Part shown: in pieces, positions 34,070 to 43,384 of the stretch
Position numbering within the stretch: the first letter of the stretch is position 1
How the letters are laid out: each line of letters begins with the position of its first letter
Assembly (NCBI RefSeq): GCF_020172085.1
Contig: NZ_JAIVAT010000005.1
Span: forward strand, 124,001 to 188,000
DNA: 64,000 nucleotides
Direction of reading: 5' to 3'
From: Rossellomorea aquimaris
GTDB lineage: Bacteria; Bacillota; Bacilli; Bacillales; Bacillaceae_B
The notes under the pieces: generated by a model
What the model was told of the DNA's origin: nothing
What the model saw: the letters and a program-made list of their open reading frames with translations, nothing else
Database searches by the model: none
Translations under genes and position numbers: made by a program

Positions 34070-34102
34070 AAAGCCGATGTTGTTTCCAACATCGGTTTTT
34101 CA
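34070..34102 (+). terminator. Terminator after spxH
   Basis: AAAAGCCGATGTTG and CAACATCGGTTTTT form a 14-bp stem with a 3-nt loop and a T tail. The gap from 34103 to 34313 shows no other feature. Confidence 0.88.
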
Positions 34103-34313
34103 ATACGAACAAAGGGGATGGGAGAAATTTTTCACGGTCAAACAAAGGGGTATATGTTTGCTTGTGATCAACTTCACACCGATAATATATCATGTATCCA
34201 CTTGTATTGGCAAGTTGTTTGTATGGTATTTCACAATATTGTCAAAATCAATTCATGTTCTTCCCTTCCTCTTCATATAAATGGTAATAAGACAACGTTC
34301 GGAGGGAATTAAC

Positions 34314-34502
34314 ATGCTCGTAAAAATGAAATATGGGATCCTCCTCCTCTTGATCCTCATCAGCTTTTTCATCAACATCCTTGGCCTCATGCACCTGATC
34401 CCCATTTATATCACGTCTCCCATCCTCTTTCTCTCCCTCCTCCTCTTCTTCCACTCCCTCGGAAACCGTAACCGATTCAGGGGATTCAAATCGATGAAAT
34501 GA
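34314..34502 (+). CDS. Small two-helix membrane protein (62 aa)
   Basis: A 62-residue protein made of two hydrophobic helices (YGILLLLILISFFINILGLM and YITSPILFLSLLLFFHSLG) ending in a basic tail NRNRFRGFKSMK, which places the C-terminus in the cytosol. Ribosome binding site GGAGG lies 7 nt before the ATG at 34314; an in-frame ATG at 34281 lacks one. It occupies the space between spxH and pepF. I do not recognise a family. Confidence 0.7.
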   Translation: MLVKMKYGILLLLILISFFINILGLMHLIPIYITSPILFLSLLLFFHSLGNRNRFRGFKSMK

Positions 34503-34522
34503 GGGACGGACCTTAAAAAATG

Positions 34523-34546
34523 AATCCCCCTTCTGGCGGGGGATTT
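34523..34546. terminator. Bidirectional terminator
   Basis: AATCCCCC (34523-34530) pairs with GGGGGATT (34538-34545); the minus strand continues into a CAUUUUUU tail serving pepF. Confidence 0.8.
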
Positions 34547-34561
34547 ATTTAGTGATTCTAT

Positions 34562-36385
34562 TTATTGAAGCTTCTCCAGCAGTTCTTCCATTTCATTCAG
34601 CTTTTCCTCAAAAACTTTACAAGCATCCTCCACCGGTTTGGATGTAGTCACATCCACTCCCGCTTTTTTCAGCACCTCGATCGGGTAATCGGAGCTTCCC
34701 GCTTTCAGGAAGTCGATATAGCGTTCCACTGCCGGTTCCCCTTCTTCAAGTATTTGTTGACTCAGCGCCGTTGCGGCAGAGAATCCTGTTGCATATTGAT
34801 ACACATAATAATTGTAGTAGAAGTGTGGAATGCGAGCCCACTCCAACCCGATTTCTTCGTCAATTGAAATGTCATCGCCGAAATACTTCTTATTCAAATT
34901 ATAATACTCTTTCGTCAAAAACTCTGAAGTCAGTGCTTCTCCTTCTTGTGCTTTCTTATGAATGAGATGCTCGAATTCAGCAAACATCGTTTGACGGAAT
35001 ACAGTTCCTCTGAATCCTTCCAGATAATGATTCAAGAGATATAAACGTTTCTTCTCATCTTCAATCGTATTCAATAAGTAATCATTCAATAATGCTTCAT
35101 TGCAAGTAGAGGCCACTTCGGCTACAAAGATGGAATAATGACCATACGTATATGGTTGTGATCTACGCGTATAGTAGCTGTGCACACTGTGTCCGAATTC
35201 ATGGGCAAGTGTAAAGAGATTATTTACGTTATCCTGCCAGTTCATCAGGATGTAAGGGTTGGTGCCATATGCTCCTGAAGAATAGGCCCCGCTTCTCTTC
35301 CCTTTGTTCTCCACTACGTCCACCCAGCGGTTTTCGAAGCCCTCTTTCAGAACATCGGCATATTCCTTACCAAGTGGCTTTAGACCGTCAAGAATCATGG
35401 TCTGTGCTTCGTCATAGCTTATGTCCATTTTGACCTCTTTCACAAGCGGCGTATATAGGTCATACATATGAACCTCATCCAAGCCCAGAACTTTCTTACG
35501 AAGTTTCACATAGCGCTGCAGGAGATGAAGATTTTTATTAACGGTATCAACCAGGTTATCATAGACTTCTTCGGGAATATTATTATTTGATAAAGCCGCA
35601 TGTCTGGCAGAATCGTAATGTCTGACATTCGCAATGAAATTGTCTTTCTTCACCGCGCCACTTAAAGTCGAAGCAAATGTGTTTTCAAATTTACCATATG
35701 TCTCATATACCTTTTTAAACGCCTCTTCCCGAATCCTGCGATCACTGCTCTCAAGGAACCTGATAAAACGGCCATGAGTGATGTCCACTTCTTCTCCGTT
35801 TTCATCTTTTATGCTTGGAAATTCAATATCGGCATTATTTAACATCCCAAATGTATTACTCGCAGCACCGAACACTTCAGATGCCTGTGCCAGTAGCGCT
35901 TCTTCTTCTGCAGAAAGAACATGTGGACGCTGAAGATTAATTTCCTCTAATGCATGCTTATACTTTTGCAGTTCTTCCTTTTCCTCCAGAAAGCCTTTTA
36001 GCTTATCTTCGTCAATGGAAAGCACTTCAGGCACCAGGTAAGCAAACTTACTTCCTAATTGTGTATAAAGACTTTTGGCACGGTCATCCAATCCCTGATA
36101 ATACGAATTGGTCGTATCCTGATCATAGCGCATGTGAGAATATGTATAAACCCTACCCATCCGTTCCATTATTTCATCCTGGAAAGCGAATGCCTGGTAA
36201 AGCTGATCTGCACTTTCACCCAATGTTCCTTTAAATTGATCCGCTTTCTTTGATAGCTCTTTGATTTCTTTATATTCCTTTTTCCATGTCTGATCACTTT
36301 CAAAAATGTCTTCCAATCTCCACGTTAACTTTTCTTCTACCTCTTTTCTACCAGGCAGACTTTTCACTGCTGTATCTTTTGACAT
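34562..36385 (-). CDS. pepF: Oligoendopeptidase F
   Basis: A 607-residue cytosolic zinc metallopeptidase (M3B) that cuts oligopeptides of roughly 7-17 residues. The zinc motif HEFGHS lies near residue 387, with the downstream VAEVASTCNEALL glutamate ligand. Conserved N-terminal features WRLEDIF and RMGRVYTYSHMRYDQDT are present. The ATG at 36385 follows GGAGG; a longer frame to 36466 has no ribosome binding site. Its place next to coiA and spxH equals B. subtilis yjbG. With the Opp uptake system it may help use imported peptides. Confidence 0.95.
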   Translation of the reverse strand: MSKDTAVKSLPGRKEVEEKLTWRLEDIFESDQTWKKEYKEIKELSKKADQFKGTLGESADQLYQAFAFQDEIMERMGRVYTYSHMRYDQDTTNSYYQGLDDRAKSLYTQLGSKFAYLVPEVLSIDEDKLKGFLEEKEELQKYKHALEEINLQRPHVLSAEEEALLAQASEVFGAASNTFGMLNNADIEFPSIKDENGEEVDITHGRFIRFLESSDRRIREEAFKKVYETYGKFENTFASTLSGAVKKDNFIANVRHYDSARHAALSNNNIPEEVYDNLVDTVNKNLHLLQRYVKLRKKVLGLDEVHMYDLYTPLVKEVKMDISYDEAQTMILDGLKPLGKEYADVLKEGFENRWVDVVENKGKRSGAYSSGAYGTNPYILMNWQDNVNNLFTLAHEFGHSVHSYYTRRSQPYTYGHYSIFVAEVASTCNEALLNDYLLNTIEDEKKRLYLLNHYLEGFRGTVFRQTMFAEFEHLIHKKAQEGEALTSEFLTKEYYNLNKKYFGDDISIDEEIGLEWARIPHFYYNYYVYQYATGFSAATALSQQILEEGEPAVERYIDFLKAGSSDYPIEVLKKAGVDVTTSKPVEDACKVFEEKLNEMEELLEKLQ

Positions 36386-36472
36386 ATACATCCTCCATTC
36401 TAAATCTACAGAAAATTCCTTATAGTAACATTCTCTCTCATCTAAGAATTTCCTGCAACAATCCAATTTTGA

Positions 36473-37660
36473 TTACACCTTTTTTAATATATGCTTCCAC
36501 TTGGGAAAAAAATCATGACGATGCTTCTCAAAGGCTGAAAAATGATTCGGGCAGCTCCAGGTATTGGTTTGCTGGAAATGTTGATCATCTGTTCTTTCAA
36601 TCACCTTCAGCCCTTCAAGCAGACTTAAATATCCTCTAACAACGTTTCTTAACCCTTCTTCTATTTTTATTAACGGAAGTCCGCGGAGCTCGATATGACC
36701 TTCTATAAGCCTCTTATTTAACCCGTGATACACACTCTCCACTGTAAATGCCCCACACTTCTTCAAACTGTCTTTCCAAATATAGTATTGCCATTCCACC
36801 TCATGATTTTTGATCATCATTCCGTGTGGGATAACCGGAAGGCCGATGTAAAGGGGAAGATACAAAAATGTATCCCCTTCCCCGTACACTTCTCTTAAGA
36901 ACGCATCTCTCCCCGTTTTATTATAATTAAGTTTGTTATATATCCATTTCATTCTATAATGGTTCCATGCGGAAAAGGGGTTAGGGTGTTGCAAGGAAGC
37001 ATTCGGTATGGTGAAAGGTAGGGTAATCTGATCAACGGGGATTGTGACAGGGGCTTCTGTCAAGAAACGAGAATTTGAAACCGGATAGAGATGGGTATAC
37101 AGGTGAAAGCTGCTGATTTCAGGGAGAAAATGAAGGAGAAAATAATGTAAGTCCGGTGAATACCGGATAAATGCTTGTTGGAAAGTAGATAGCTTCAGGA
37201 GTTCTTTACGCTTCAATGATTGAGTGAGGATCCAAAAAGGGGTTATACCATTTCGATGATACCCATGTGTACGTTCCTCCATTTCAGGAATCGGGATAGT
37301 GGAACATTGTATTTCGATCGCAATCTCCCTGTCATCTGTTTTCACATAAATATCAGCGATCTGTTTGATCTCTTTCAAATAGTGCTCGAGTTTTACATTT
37401 TTATAGAGAGAGTTTAATCTGTCATACAAAAGCTGCTTGCTTAACAGGTGCTTCGGGGACTCATTTTCCTTTTCCACGATACATCCAGCATGGGAGACAT
37501 GGGCAAAATGTGGGACATTTCGATTTCCGATGCGCAAAATCAGTCCCGAAGAACAATATGGACATTGGAATTGCATGCCATCACTTCTTACCCTTTTCAA
37601 ATCTTCCCTGGTGAAATGGATCGTCGTGAATATTTTCTGATTTACTAAAGCGGTTAACAT
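36473..37660 (-). CDS. coiA: Competence protein CoiA
   Basis: A 395-residue protein required in related bacteria for genetic transformation, where it promotes recombination of incoming DNA. The N-terminal region has a zinc-finger-like CPYCSSGLILRIGNRNVPHFAH, and the core has the nuclease-like EHYLKEIKQIADIYVKTDDREIAIEIQCSTIPI with the D...EIQ motif. The rest is poorly conserved. The ATG at 37660 follows GAGGAGG; a longer frame to 37675 lacks a site. It is transcribed between cls and pepF, each with its own promoter region or terminator. Confidence 0.9.
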   Translation of the reverse strand: MLTALVNQKIFTTIHFTREDLKRVRSDGMQFQCPYCSSGLILRIGNRNVPHFAHVSHAGCIVEKENESPKHLLSKQLLYDRLNSLYKNVKLEHYLKEIKQIADIYVKTDDREIAIEIQCSTIPIPEMEERTHGYHRNGITPFWILTQSLKRKELLKLSTFQQAFIRYSPDLHYFLLHFLPEISSFHLYTHLYPVSNSRFLTEAPVTIPVDQITLPFTIPNASLQHPNPFSAWNHYRMKWIYNKLNYNKTGRDAFLREVYGEGDTFLYLPLYIGLPVIPHGMMIKNHEVEWQYYIWKDSLKKCGAFTVESVYHGLNKRLIEGHIELRGLPLIKIEEGLRNVVRGYLSLLEGLKVIERTDDQHFQQTNTWSCPNHFSAFEKHRHDFFPKWKHILKKV

Positions 37661-37707
37661 AGAACACCTCCTCATGATTCATTCGCCAAAAACCGTGAAA
37701 TTCCTGC

Positions 37708-37745
37708 ATAAAAATGCCTTCAAGCTAAAATAACTTGAAGGCATT
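37708..37745 (-). terminator. Terminator after cls
   Basis: A perfect 12-bp stem AATGCCTTCAAG/CTTGAAGGCATT (9-nt loop) is followed on the minus strand by UUUUA. Confidence 0.88.
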
Positions 37746-37748
37746 GTA

Positions 37749-39254
37749 TTATAGAAGAGGAGACATCAATCGTGAAGTGGATTCCAGAATCCTGTAACCA
37801 AGATGTCTTTTCTGAAATTCTTCCAACTTCAATTCTTCCGAGTCTTCCAAGTCATGAAGATATTCCTTTACAATGGAGGCTGCACTTTCCGTTTTATACA
37901 GAAATGCATTCACCTCAAAATTCAGGTGAAAACTTCTCATATCCATATTCGATGTTCCAATCGAAGCCATTTCTTCATCAACTATTACAATCTTACTATG
38001 CATGAATCCCTTTTGGTATTCAAAAATACGTGCGCCCGCCTCCAGAAGATCCGGAAAATAGGAGCGGGAGGCATGGAATACGATTCGTTTGTCGGGTTTA
38101 TGAGGGACTAACAGTCTCACATCGACACCACTTAAAGCCGCAATCTTAAGGGCTGAGAAAATGTCTTCGTCCGGCACAAAATAGGGGGAAGCCACCCAAA
38201 CACTCTTTCTTGCCGAAGTAATCATCGAGAAGAATATATTCTTTAAAACGCTCAATTCATTATCAGGTCCACCTGCAATCATCTGAACTCCGCCGTCATG
38301 ACTATTTTCAATCGGATCAGGACTTAGATATCCAGGAGTCAGGAAGTCATCATTCGTCATATAATACCAATCCTGAAGAAAGATCAACTGCAAAGTCCGG
38401 ACCGCTTCTCCCCTTACAAATAGATGAGTGTCCCTCCAGAAGCCGAAATGGGGGTTCTTGCCTAAATATTCGTCCCCGATATTAAGCCCCCCTACAAATC
38501 CGATACTGCCATCGATGACAATGATTTTACGATGATTGCGAAAGTTGAACTTATTATTGAGAACGGGAATTTTCACAGGACCAAAGGCAACCACTTCAAT
38601 TCCTGCTTGTTTCAATTCATTGATATAGTCCCTAGATAACTGCCAGGCTCCGACAGCATCATATAGGAACCGGATTTTGACCCCATCGTTCGCACGTTCA
38701 ATGAGAATATCCTTTATCTGATTTCCAATCTCGTCATGTCGTACAATATAATATTCCATATGAATATGATGCTTTGCCGTCTTTAACCATGTTAGAATTT
38801 CACCAAATGTCTCCGTGCCATTCGTCAAGAGTTTTGTTTCGCTTGAAAAAGAGATGGCACTATTCCCGATTCTCTGTGCAAGCTGGAAATGCTTCTCTTG
38901 GAACAACCCAAACATTTCAGCATTGATTTCCTTCGGTCCAGGCTCAAATTTGTTATACGTTTCCTGATCCAGTATGTACTTTTTCTTATACATTTTTTCT
39001 TTTCGATAATTCCGTCCAAATAATAAATAAAAAATGAAGCCCAAAAACGGAAAAGCTCCTAATACGACCAGCCATGTCAATGTTTGGGTAGGGTGGCGAT
39101 TTTCAAAGAAAATGAGGAAGCCAATGACAATGACCGAGAATGTAAAGACAATACTAATATACTTTACCATTCCGGATAAATACTGATCGAAATAGAAAAT
39201 ATAACTCAATATGAGAACAGCAATAAATAAGAGGACCCGCACTGTATTTTTCAT
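37749..39254 (-). CDS. cls: Cardiolipin synthase
   Basis: A 501-residue membrane enzyme that joins two phosphatidylglycerols to form cardiolipin and glycerol. Two N-terminal membrane helices (about 5-75) precede two phospholipase D domains, with HKD motifs HRKIIVIDGSIGFVGG and HSKIVIVDEEMASIGTSN. The typical KKKYILDQETYNKF and FEVNAFLY stretches are present. In B. subtilis no cls gene lies between mecA and coiA, but this placement is common in other bacilli. Confidence 0.95.
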   Translation of the reverse strand: MKNTVRVLLFIAVLILSYIFYFDQYLSGMVKYISIVFTFSVIVIGFLIFFENRHPTQTLTWLVVLGAFPFLGFIFYLLFGRNYRKEKMYKKKYILDQETYNKFEPGPKEINAEMFGLFQEKHFQLAQRIGNSAISFSSETKLLTNGTETFGEILTWLKTAKHHIHMEYYIVRHDEIGNQIKDILIERANDGVKIRFLYDAVGAWQLSRDYINELKQAGIEVVAFGPVKIPVLNNKFNFRNHRKIIVIDGSIGFVGGLNIGDEYLGKNPHFGFWRDTHLFVRGEAVRTLQLIFLQDWYYMTNDDFLTPGYLSPDPIENSHDGGVQMIAGGPDNELSVLKNIFFSMITSARKSVWVASPYFVPDEDIFSALKIAALSGVDVRLLVPHKPDKRIVFHASRSYFPDLLEAGARIFEYQKGFMHSKIVIVDEEMASIGTSNMDMRSFHLNFEVNAFLYKTESAASIVKEYLHDLEDSEELKLEEFQKRHLGYRILESTSRLMSPLL

Positions 39255-39364
39255 TCACAAAACACCTTCCACCGGCTTAATGTCTCTTAAATGTGAAGCA
39301 CTGATAAAAATGAAGGAATCCACCCACAATACTAAAGGAATAAATCGTATGACAAGTAAATAAA

Positions 39365-39399
39365 TATAAAAAATACCGATTTCTGTATGAAACCGGTAT
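39365..39399 (-). terminator. Terminator after mecA
   Basis: AATACCGGTTTC pairs with GAAATCGGTATT (one G-U pair, 5-nt loop), followed on the minus strand by UUUU. Confidence 0.85.
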
Positions 39400-39405
39400 T
39401 GAATC

Positions 39406-40077
39406 TTACGAAAAGTGCTCACTAAGTGTCTTAAAGACATTCTCCTGAATGACGATTTTACCATACTCTTCAAGGCGATGGACGGTCATTCGTGATTCAT
39501 CAGCATATTCAAGCAGTATACTTAACGTATTGTCGATATCTTCTTCTGCAAAGTGTTCTTCTGAAAATTTAACGTAAATAAAATATCTATCTTCGAATGC
39601 AAGCAGCTTTGTTTCCAAGTGCTCCACAGGCAAATCTTTCATTCGCTGGGAAAGAGAAATGGCATCTTCAAAATCGTTGAATTTCAATGTGAAATCCAAT
39701 ACTACTTCAGTTTCTCCGTCCTGGTCCTGCTTGATTTGGAAGTGTTGATCCAGAAGCTCTTCTATACGCTCATCTACAGGAAGTTCCTTGAGCTTATCCT
39801 CTGGAATCGGAAGTTCAAATCGTTGACCATCTTTTGAAACCTGAGCTCTTGTAACAAGTACTTCAAGTCCTTTATCCAACGCCTGAACTTGGATCCAAAG
39901 CGGTCCTTCAATTCCAAAATCTTCTTCCTGGTGAACTTCATCCATCATTTCCCAGAATAATTCTTCGCTTCTTTCGCGATTATACCAGATTTCTTCGCGG
40001 TCAAATCCACGATCTTCTATATCTCCGTAAGAAATGTAAAACTTGACGGTATTTTCATTAATGCGTTCGATTTCCAA
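39406..40077 (-). CDS. mecA: Adaptor protein MecA
   Basis: A 223-residue adaptor that brings ComK, ComS and other clients to the ClpC-ClpP protease. The N-terminal client-binding part starts MEIERINENTVKFYISYGDIEDRGFDREEIW, the linker is acidic, and the C-terminal ClpC-binding domain has YFIYVKFSEEHFAEEDIDNTLSILLEYA. The length matches the family. The ATG is preceded by GGGAGAGG. In the 40078-40409 gap to spx only the spx terminator is recognisable. ComK control by MecA connects with med and comZ at 56-57 kb. Confidence 0.96.
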   Translation of the reverse strand: MEIERINENTVKFYISYGDIEDRGFDREEIWYNRERSEELFWEMMDEVHQEEDFGIEGPLWIQVQALDKGLEVLVTRAQVSKDGQRFELPIPEDKLKELPVDERIEELLDQHFQIKQDQDGETEVVLDFTLKFNDFEDAISLSQRMKDLPVEHLETKLLAFEDRYFIYVKFSEEHFAEEDIDNTLSILLEYADESRMTVHRLEEYGKIVIQENVFKTLSEHFS

Positions 40078-40324
40078 TTAACACCTCTCCCTTCTTGCAT
40101 GATGTTAGTGAAGGGACTACACCCTCTGAGCAGGTAATGCTCGATTGCTGGTGAAGATAGAAGATACATTTAGGTTAGTTTGTACCTTGTACTTCTATTT
40201 TATGATAGTAACACTGAAAATGGAATTAAACTAACACCCATTTTTTTCTCACAAATCCCATTAGGTGTTTTTGACATTTTAGCGAATATTTGCAGAAAAT
40301 TCAAGTGATAATACCTAATCTAAT

Positions 40325-40374
40325 ATAAAAGAGACTGACCCGAAAGGAGACGCAACGTTCCTTAAAGGGTCAGC
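40325..40374 (-). terminator. Terminator after spx
   Basis: CTGACCC pairs with GGGTCAG across a 25-nt loop region, followed on the minus strand by UCUCUUUUAUAUU. Confidence 0.6.
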
Positions 40375-40409
40375 CCCTTTCACTTATATATTCTCATGCA
40401 AAGGCAGCT

Positions 40410-40805
40410 CTAATTGACCATCCTTTGCGCTTCCAGAAGTTGGAATGTGCGAACCTTTCTTGGAAGGAATCGTCTGATTTCATCTTCGTTGTAACCCACT
40501 TGAAGACGTTTTTCATCGAGGATGATTGGACGCCTTAAAAGACCCGGGTTTTTTTGAATGAGTTCAAACAACTCTTGAAGTGGTAAAGTTTCTAGATCCA
40601 CATTAAGCTTTTGGAATGTTTTAGAACGGGTTGAAATAATTTCATCTGTTCCATCCTCAGTCATGCGAAGGATTTCTTTAATTTCATCAATGCTTAACGG
40701 TTCAGAAAATACGTTGCGTTCTGTATATGGAATCTCATGCTCTTCTAACCAAGCTTTTGCCTTGCGACAAGATGTACAACTAGGTGAAGTGAATAATGTA
40801 ACCAC
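40410..40805 (-). CDS. spx: Transcriptional regulator Spx
   Basis: A 131-residue ArsC-like regulator that binds the RNA polymerase alpha subunit C-terminal domain and redirects transcription during thiol stress. The redox switch is C10-TS-C13, and [25 protein letters not shown] gives the ArsC fold and the alpha contact region. The end [13 protein letters not shown] carries the ClpXP recognition tail. Spx levels are controlled by SpxH-ClpXP, encoded at 33.2 kb. A perfect inverted repeat lies in its leader. Confidence 0.97.
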   Translation of the reverse strand: MVTLFTSPSCTSCRKAKAWLEEHEIPYTERNVFSEPLSIDEIKEILRMTEDGTDEIISTRSKTFQKLNVDLETLPLQELFELIQKNPGLLRRPIILDEKRLQVGYNEDEIRRFLPRKVRTFQLLEAQRMVN

Positions 40806-40850
40806 GAATCATTCACACTCCCTTAAGGAATTTTTAATGATAGAGTACTT

Positions 40851-40889
40851 TATTTAAACATCGGCTGTACATTAAAATTAGTTTAAATA
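40851..40889. repeat. Perfect inverted repeat in the spx leader
   Basis: TATTTAAAC (40851-40859) and GTTTAAATA (40881-40889) form a 9-bp inverted repeat with a 21-nt spacer, about 45-85 nt upstream of the spx start. It may be an operator or an mRNA hairpin. A TATAAT element lies further upstream near 40908-40914; I cannot assign a good -35 to it. The gap 40806-41104 holds nothing else beyond the yjbC terminator. Confidence 0.4.
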
Positions 40890-41064
40890 AGAAATCTCTA
40901 TTATGTATTATACATGAATAACAGTCCATTGAACATAGTTTTAACTAATTTGTCAAATTTCCTATACATAGGTATAACATAGCTGAATCTTCTGCTTCTA
41001 GTATCGCTTTACCCTGTACATCTTTAGCTTAAACATAATATTGAACAATTCCATTTTTTCATTT

Positions 41065-41096
41065 AGAAAACCTTATTGCGAATAGACAATAAGGTT
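41065..41096 (-). terminator. Terminator after yjbC
   Basis: AACCTTATTG pairs with CAATAAGGTT (8-nt loop), followed on the minus strand by UUCU. Confidence 0.7.
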
Positions 41097-41104
41097 ATTC
41101 TGTC

Positions 41105-41677
41105 TTAAAGATTTTTAAGGACATCTCCATCACGATCTTTATCTTTCTTTAATACCTCTTCTACAGGCTGATAGGATGCACCATAAAATTTTTGGTCATT
41201 ATAGGTGTGAATCAGTTCATAGGTTTTCTTCATCGAATCGAAAATAAGATCTTCGGATTCATCACTGGGTGCCCAATAAAGAATTTCCATTTCATTTATC
41301 TCGTTCGTTGCCAGTGAACGGCGGGCATATCCAATACTGACGGCGTGTTCAAATCCTTCTCGTTTATAGAACTTCAAGCGCTTTTCAGTATCAGTATCAT
41401 CATAATCAACAGGTTCAACTTCCAGAATAATCGCTTTCTTTTTTTCCTTCAGCTTATCTAGCAATTTATGGCCCAATCCTTGTCCGCGGGCATCTTTAGA
41501 TACAAACAGATAATCAATGAAAATGAACTCATCCAGTTCAGCATACATAAGTACATGATGAGGACCCTCATCCTTGTGGTAGATGTCGCTTCTATCTTTA
41601 AGAAGGGATTCAAGATGCTCTTTTGATTTCATTTCCTCTACAGGGAAATATTGATTTAACTTTTCATACCAGTGCAT
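41105..41677 (-). CDS. yjbC: GNAT acetyltransferase-like protein (YjbC)
   Basis: A 190-residue GNAT-fold protein. LDEFIFIDYLFVSKDARGQGLGHKLLDKL is motif A with the acetyl-CoA loop, and EKRLKFYKREGFEHAVSIGYARRSL is motif B. In B. subtilis yjbC lies directly before spx and part of spx transcription starts inside it; here a terminator and a 299-bp gap separate the two. The ATG follows GGAG. The gap upstream (41678-41969) contains a TTATCC-GTG-GGATAA inverted repeat (41772-41786) that could be an operator. The acetyl acceptor is unknown. Confidence 0.88.
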   Translation of the reverse strand: MHWYEKLNQYFPVEEMKSKEHLESLLKDRSDIYHKDEGPHHVLMYAELDEFIFIDYLFVSKDARGQGLGHKLLDKLKEKKKAIILEVEPVDYDDTDTEKRLKFYKREGFEHAVSIGYARRSLATNEINEMEILYWAPSDESEDLIFDSMKKTYELIHTYNDQKFYGASYQPVEEVLKKDKDRDGDVLKNL

Positions 41678-41933
41678 GGATCTACTCCTTCAATTGAATT
41701 TTTAAATGACTTTGACTAACGTGATACCATTATGTTTCTCAAGAATGATTTGTTTATGTTAGATGTTAGTCTTATCCGTGGGATAATAATACGGAATCAC
41801 AGGCTGACTGCCCATGAAGGGGAATATGTGGTTGAAAGCGGTTAATCTTACCAATATCTTAATGATACCAATATATCTGTTATTTTTCAAACGGAAAGCC
41901 ATTTTTCAGGGATATTACACTGATTAAAATAAA

Positions 41934-41966
41934 AAATGACCTGTAAACGTTACAGGTCATTTTCTT
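41934..41966 (-). terminator. Terminator after the DUF4015 gene
   Basis: AAATGACCTGTAA and TTACAGGTCATTT form a 13-bp stem, followed on the minus strand by UUUUAUUUU. Confidence 0.88.
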
Positions 41967-41969
41967 CTG

Positions 41970-43169
41970 TTAAGGCGTATAATCTACTCCTTCAGTGTAT
42001 GAATTACCGGCATCCCAAAGAAGGAATTCATTGACCCCTTGATCATTTAAAGCTTTGATCTGGGCCTCTACTTCCGCTTTACCATATGGTTTATAGTTGC
42101 CGCTGCCCAACCAGGAAGCGGTGAAATCCTGGAGCCACGGCCTGGAAATAGGCTTATTCTTTAGCTCAGCTATTTTCGCCTTTTCAACCTTGGTGTATTC
42201 AGACACTAATTCATAAGGTTGTAAATCAGGTTTTGCAATCCCGAAATAAGGGGTCCAGTGACTCGGATAGATCATGGATGATATGACATCTACATTCTCT
42301 GATATTTTAGAGAAGTTCTGACCGATACCGGGTGCTTCGGGAAGTGTTGCCGTGTAACCAAAGATATCAACTGATACTTTCACACCATAAGGTTCTAATT
42401 TTTTATGGGCGTATTCAACAAAGTCGGTAACGGCATGCACACGCTTCTGAACATTATCAATGTCCTCTTTTGCATATTCCCCGCCATTATATTTCAGTTC
42501 ATTATCACGCTTTTCGAATCCTTCCGGGAATCGAACATAGTCAAATTGGATTTCCTGAAAGCCCATTTTTGCAGCTTCTATTGCAATCCCTACATTGTAA
42601 TCCCATACTTCTTTAAGGAATGGATTGACGAAGGAGTCACCCCCTCCATTTGACCAGACCTTATCGCCGTCTTTAAAAGACAAGTCCGGTCGTTGATTGG
42701 CAAGGACCGTATCCTTGAAAACCACTACCCTTGCAATCGGGTAGATTTTCTTTTCCTCTAACTTTTTTAACACAGCTTTTGGATCCTTGATATATGGCTG
42801 ACCCACTTTAGCGTATGGAGAAGACGATTCAGGTACATAAGTTAAATTTCCCACGTCATCCTTAATATCAATGACCATTGCATTCAGGTCAGTATCATCC
42901 ATTAATTTAGTAAGAGTATCAAAACGTGCTCCACCAGCTGAATGTGCTGTTACATAAACGCCCCTAATCGCGTCCGGATACTCAAAATTCAAGCCAGAGT
43001 CATATACAAAACGAGGTACTGGACTTGCTATCTCTTTCTTACTCATCGAGAGCGTTCTCTTCTCATGGCTTTTTGCCGGTCCTCCTTCAGCAGCGAGTGC
43101 TGATTGAAACGGCGTGACGCATAGTGTGACTAAACATAAAGATGTCGCTACCTTACTCCATTTCAACAT
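41970..43169 (-). CDS. Secreted putative glycoside hydrolase (DUF4015)
   Basis: A 399-residue exported protein with a classical signal peptide (cleavage near ALAAEG, about residue 27). The mature part is a TIM-barrel-like DUF4015 domain: RGVYVTAHSAGGARF, LNAMVIDIKDDVGNLTY, VARVVVFKDTVLA, GFQEIQFDYVRFPEGF, VSVDIFGYT, DVISSMIYPSHW and LLWDAGNSY correspond to successive barrel strands, with acidic residues at strand ends. A role on cell-wall or exopolysaccharide glycans is inferred from the family. It stands alone, between yjbC and opp. Confidence 0.88.
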   Translation of the reverse strand: MLKWSKVATSLCLVTLCVTPFQSALAAEGGPAKSHEKRTLSMSKKEIASPVPRFVYDSGLNFEYPDAIRGVYVTAHSAGGARFDTLTKLMDDTDLNAMVIDIKDDVGNLTYVPESSSPYAKVGQPYIKDPKAVLKKLEEKKIYPIARVVVFKDTVLANQRPDLSFKDGDKVWSNGGGDSFVNPFLKEVWDYNVGIAIEAAKMGFQEIQFDYVRFPEGFEKRDNELKYNGGEYAKEDIDNVQKRVHAVTDFVEYAHKKLEPYGVKVSVDIFGYTATLPEAPGIGQNFSKISENVDVISSMIYPSHWTPYFGIAKPDLQPYELVSEYTKVEKAKIAELKNKPISRPWLQDFTASWLGSGNYKPYGKAEVEAQIKALNDQGVNEFLLWDAGNSYTEGVDYTP

Positions 43170-43345
43170 TAACCTCTCCTCTATAAAACAAGCTATCTAG
43201 TAAATTATGTAACCTCCTATTCTATTTTAACAAGGAAATTACTTGTAAGAAAAGGGTGAATCCACCTAGTCTGTCGAAATTTCCAAGGAAATGAATGATC
43301 TTCTATATATCATATGATTTTCTTCAAATATGAGAAGTATCCATG

Positions 43346-43376
43346 AAAAAAGCTCCCCTCAATGAAGGGAGCTTTT
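43346..43376 (-). terminator. Terminator of the opp operon
   Basis: AAAAAGCTCCC(T)TC pairs with AGGGGAGCTTTTT around an ATTG loop, ending in U residues on the minus strand, directly after oppF. Confidence 0.9.
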
Positions 43377-43384
43377 TCACTTTA

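Noticed and set aside
39255..39473. Minus-strand ORF of 72 codons between mecA and cls
   Set aside because: It overlaps the mecA 3' end and terminator in another frame and has no start signal.
41942..41956. Cre-like TGTAAACGTTACA
   Set aside because: It is formed by the two arms of the DUF4015 terminator hairpin, downstream of the gene.
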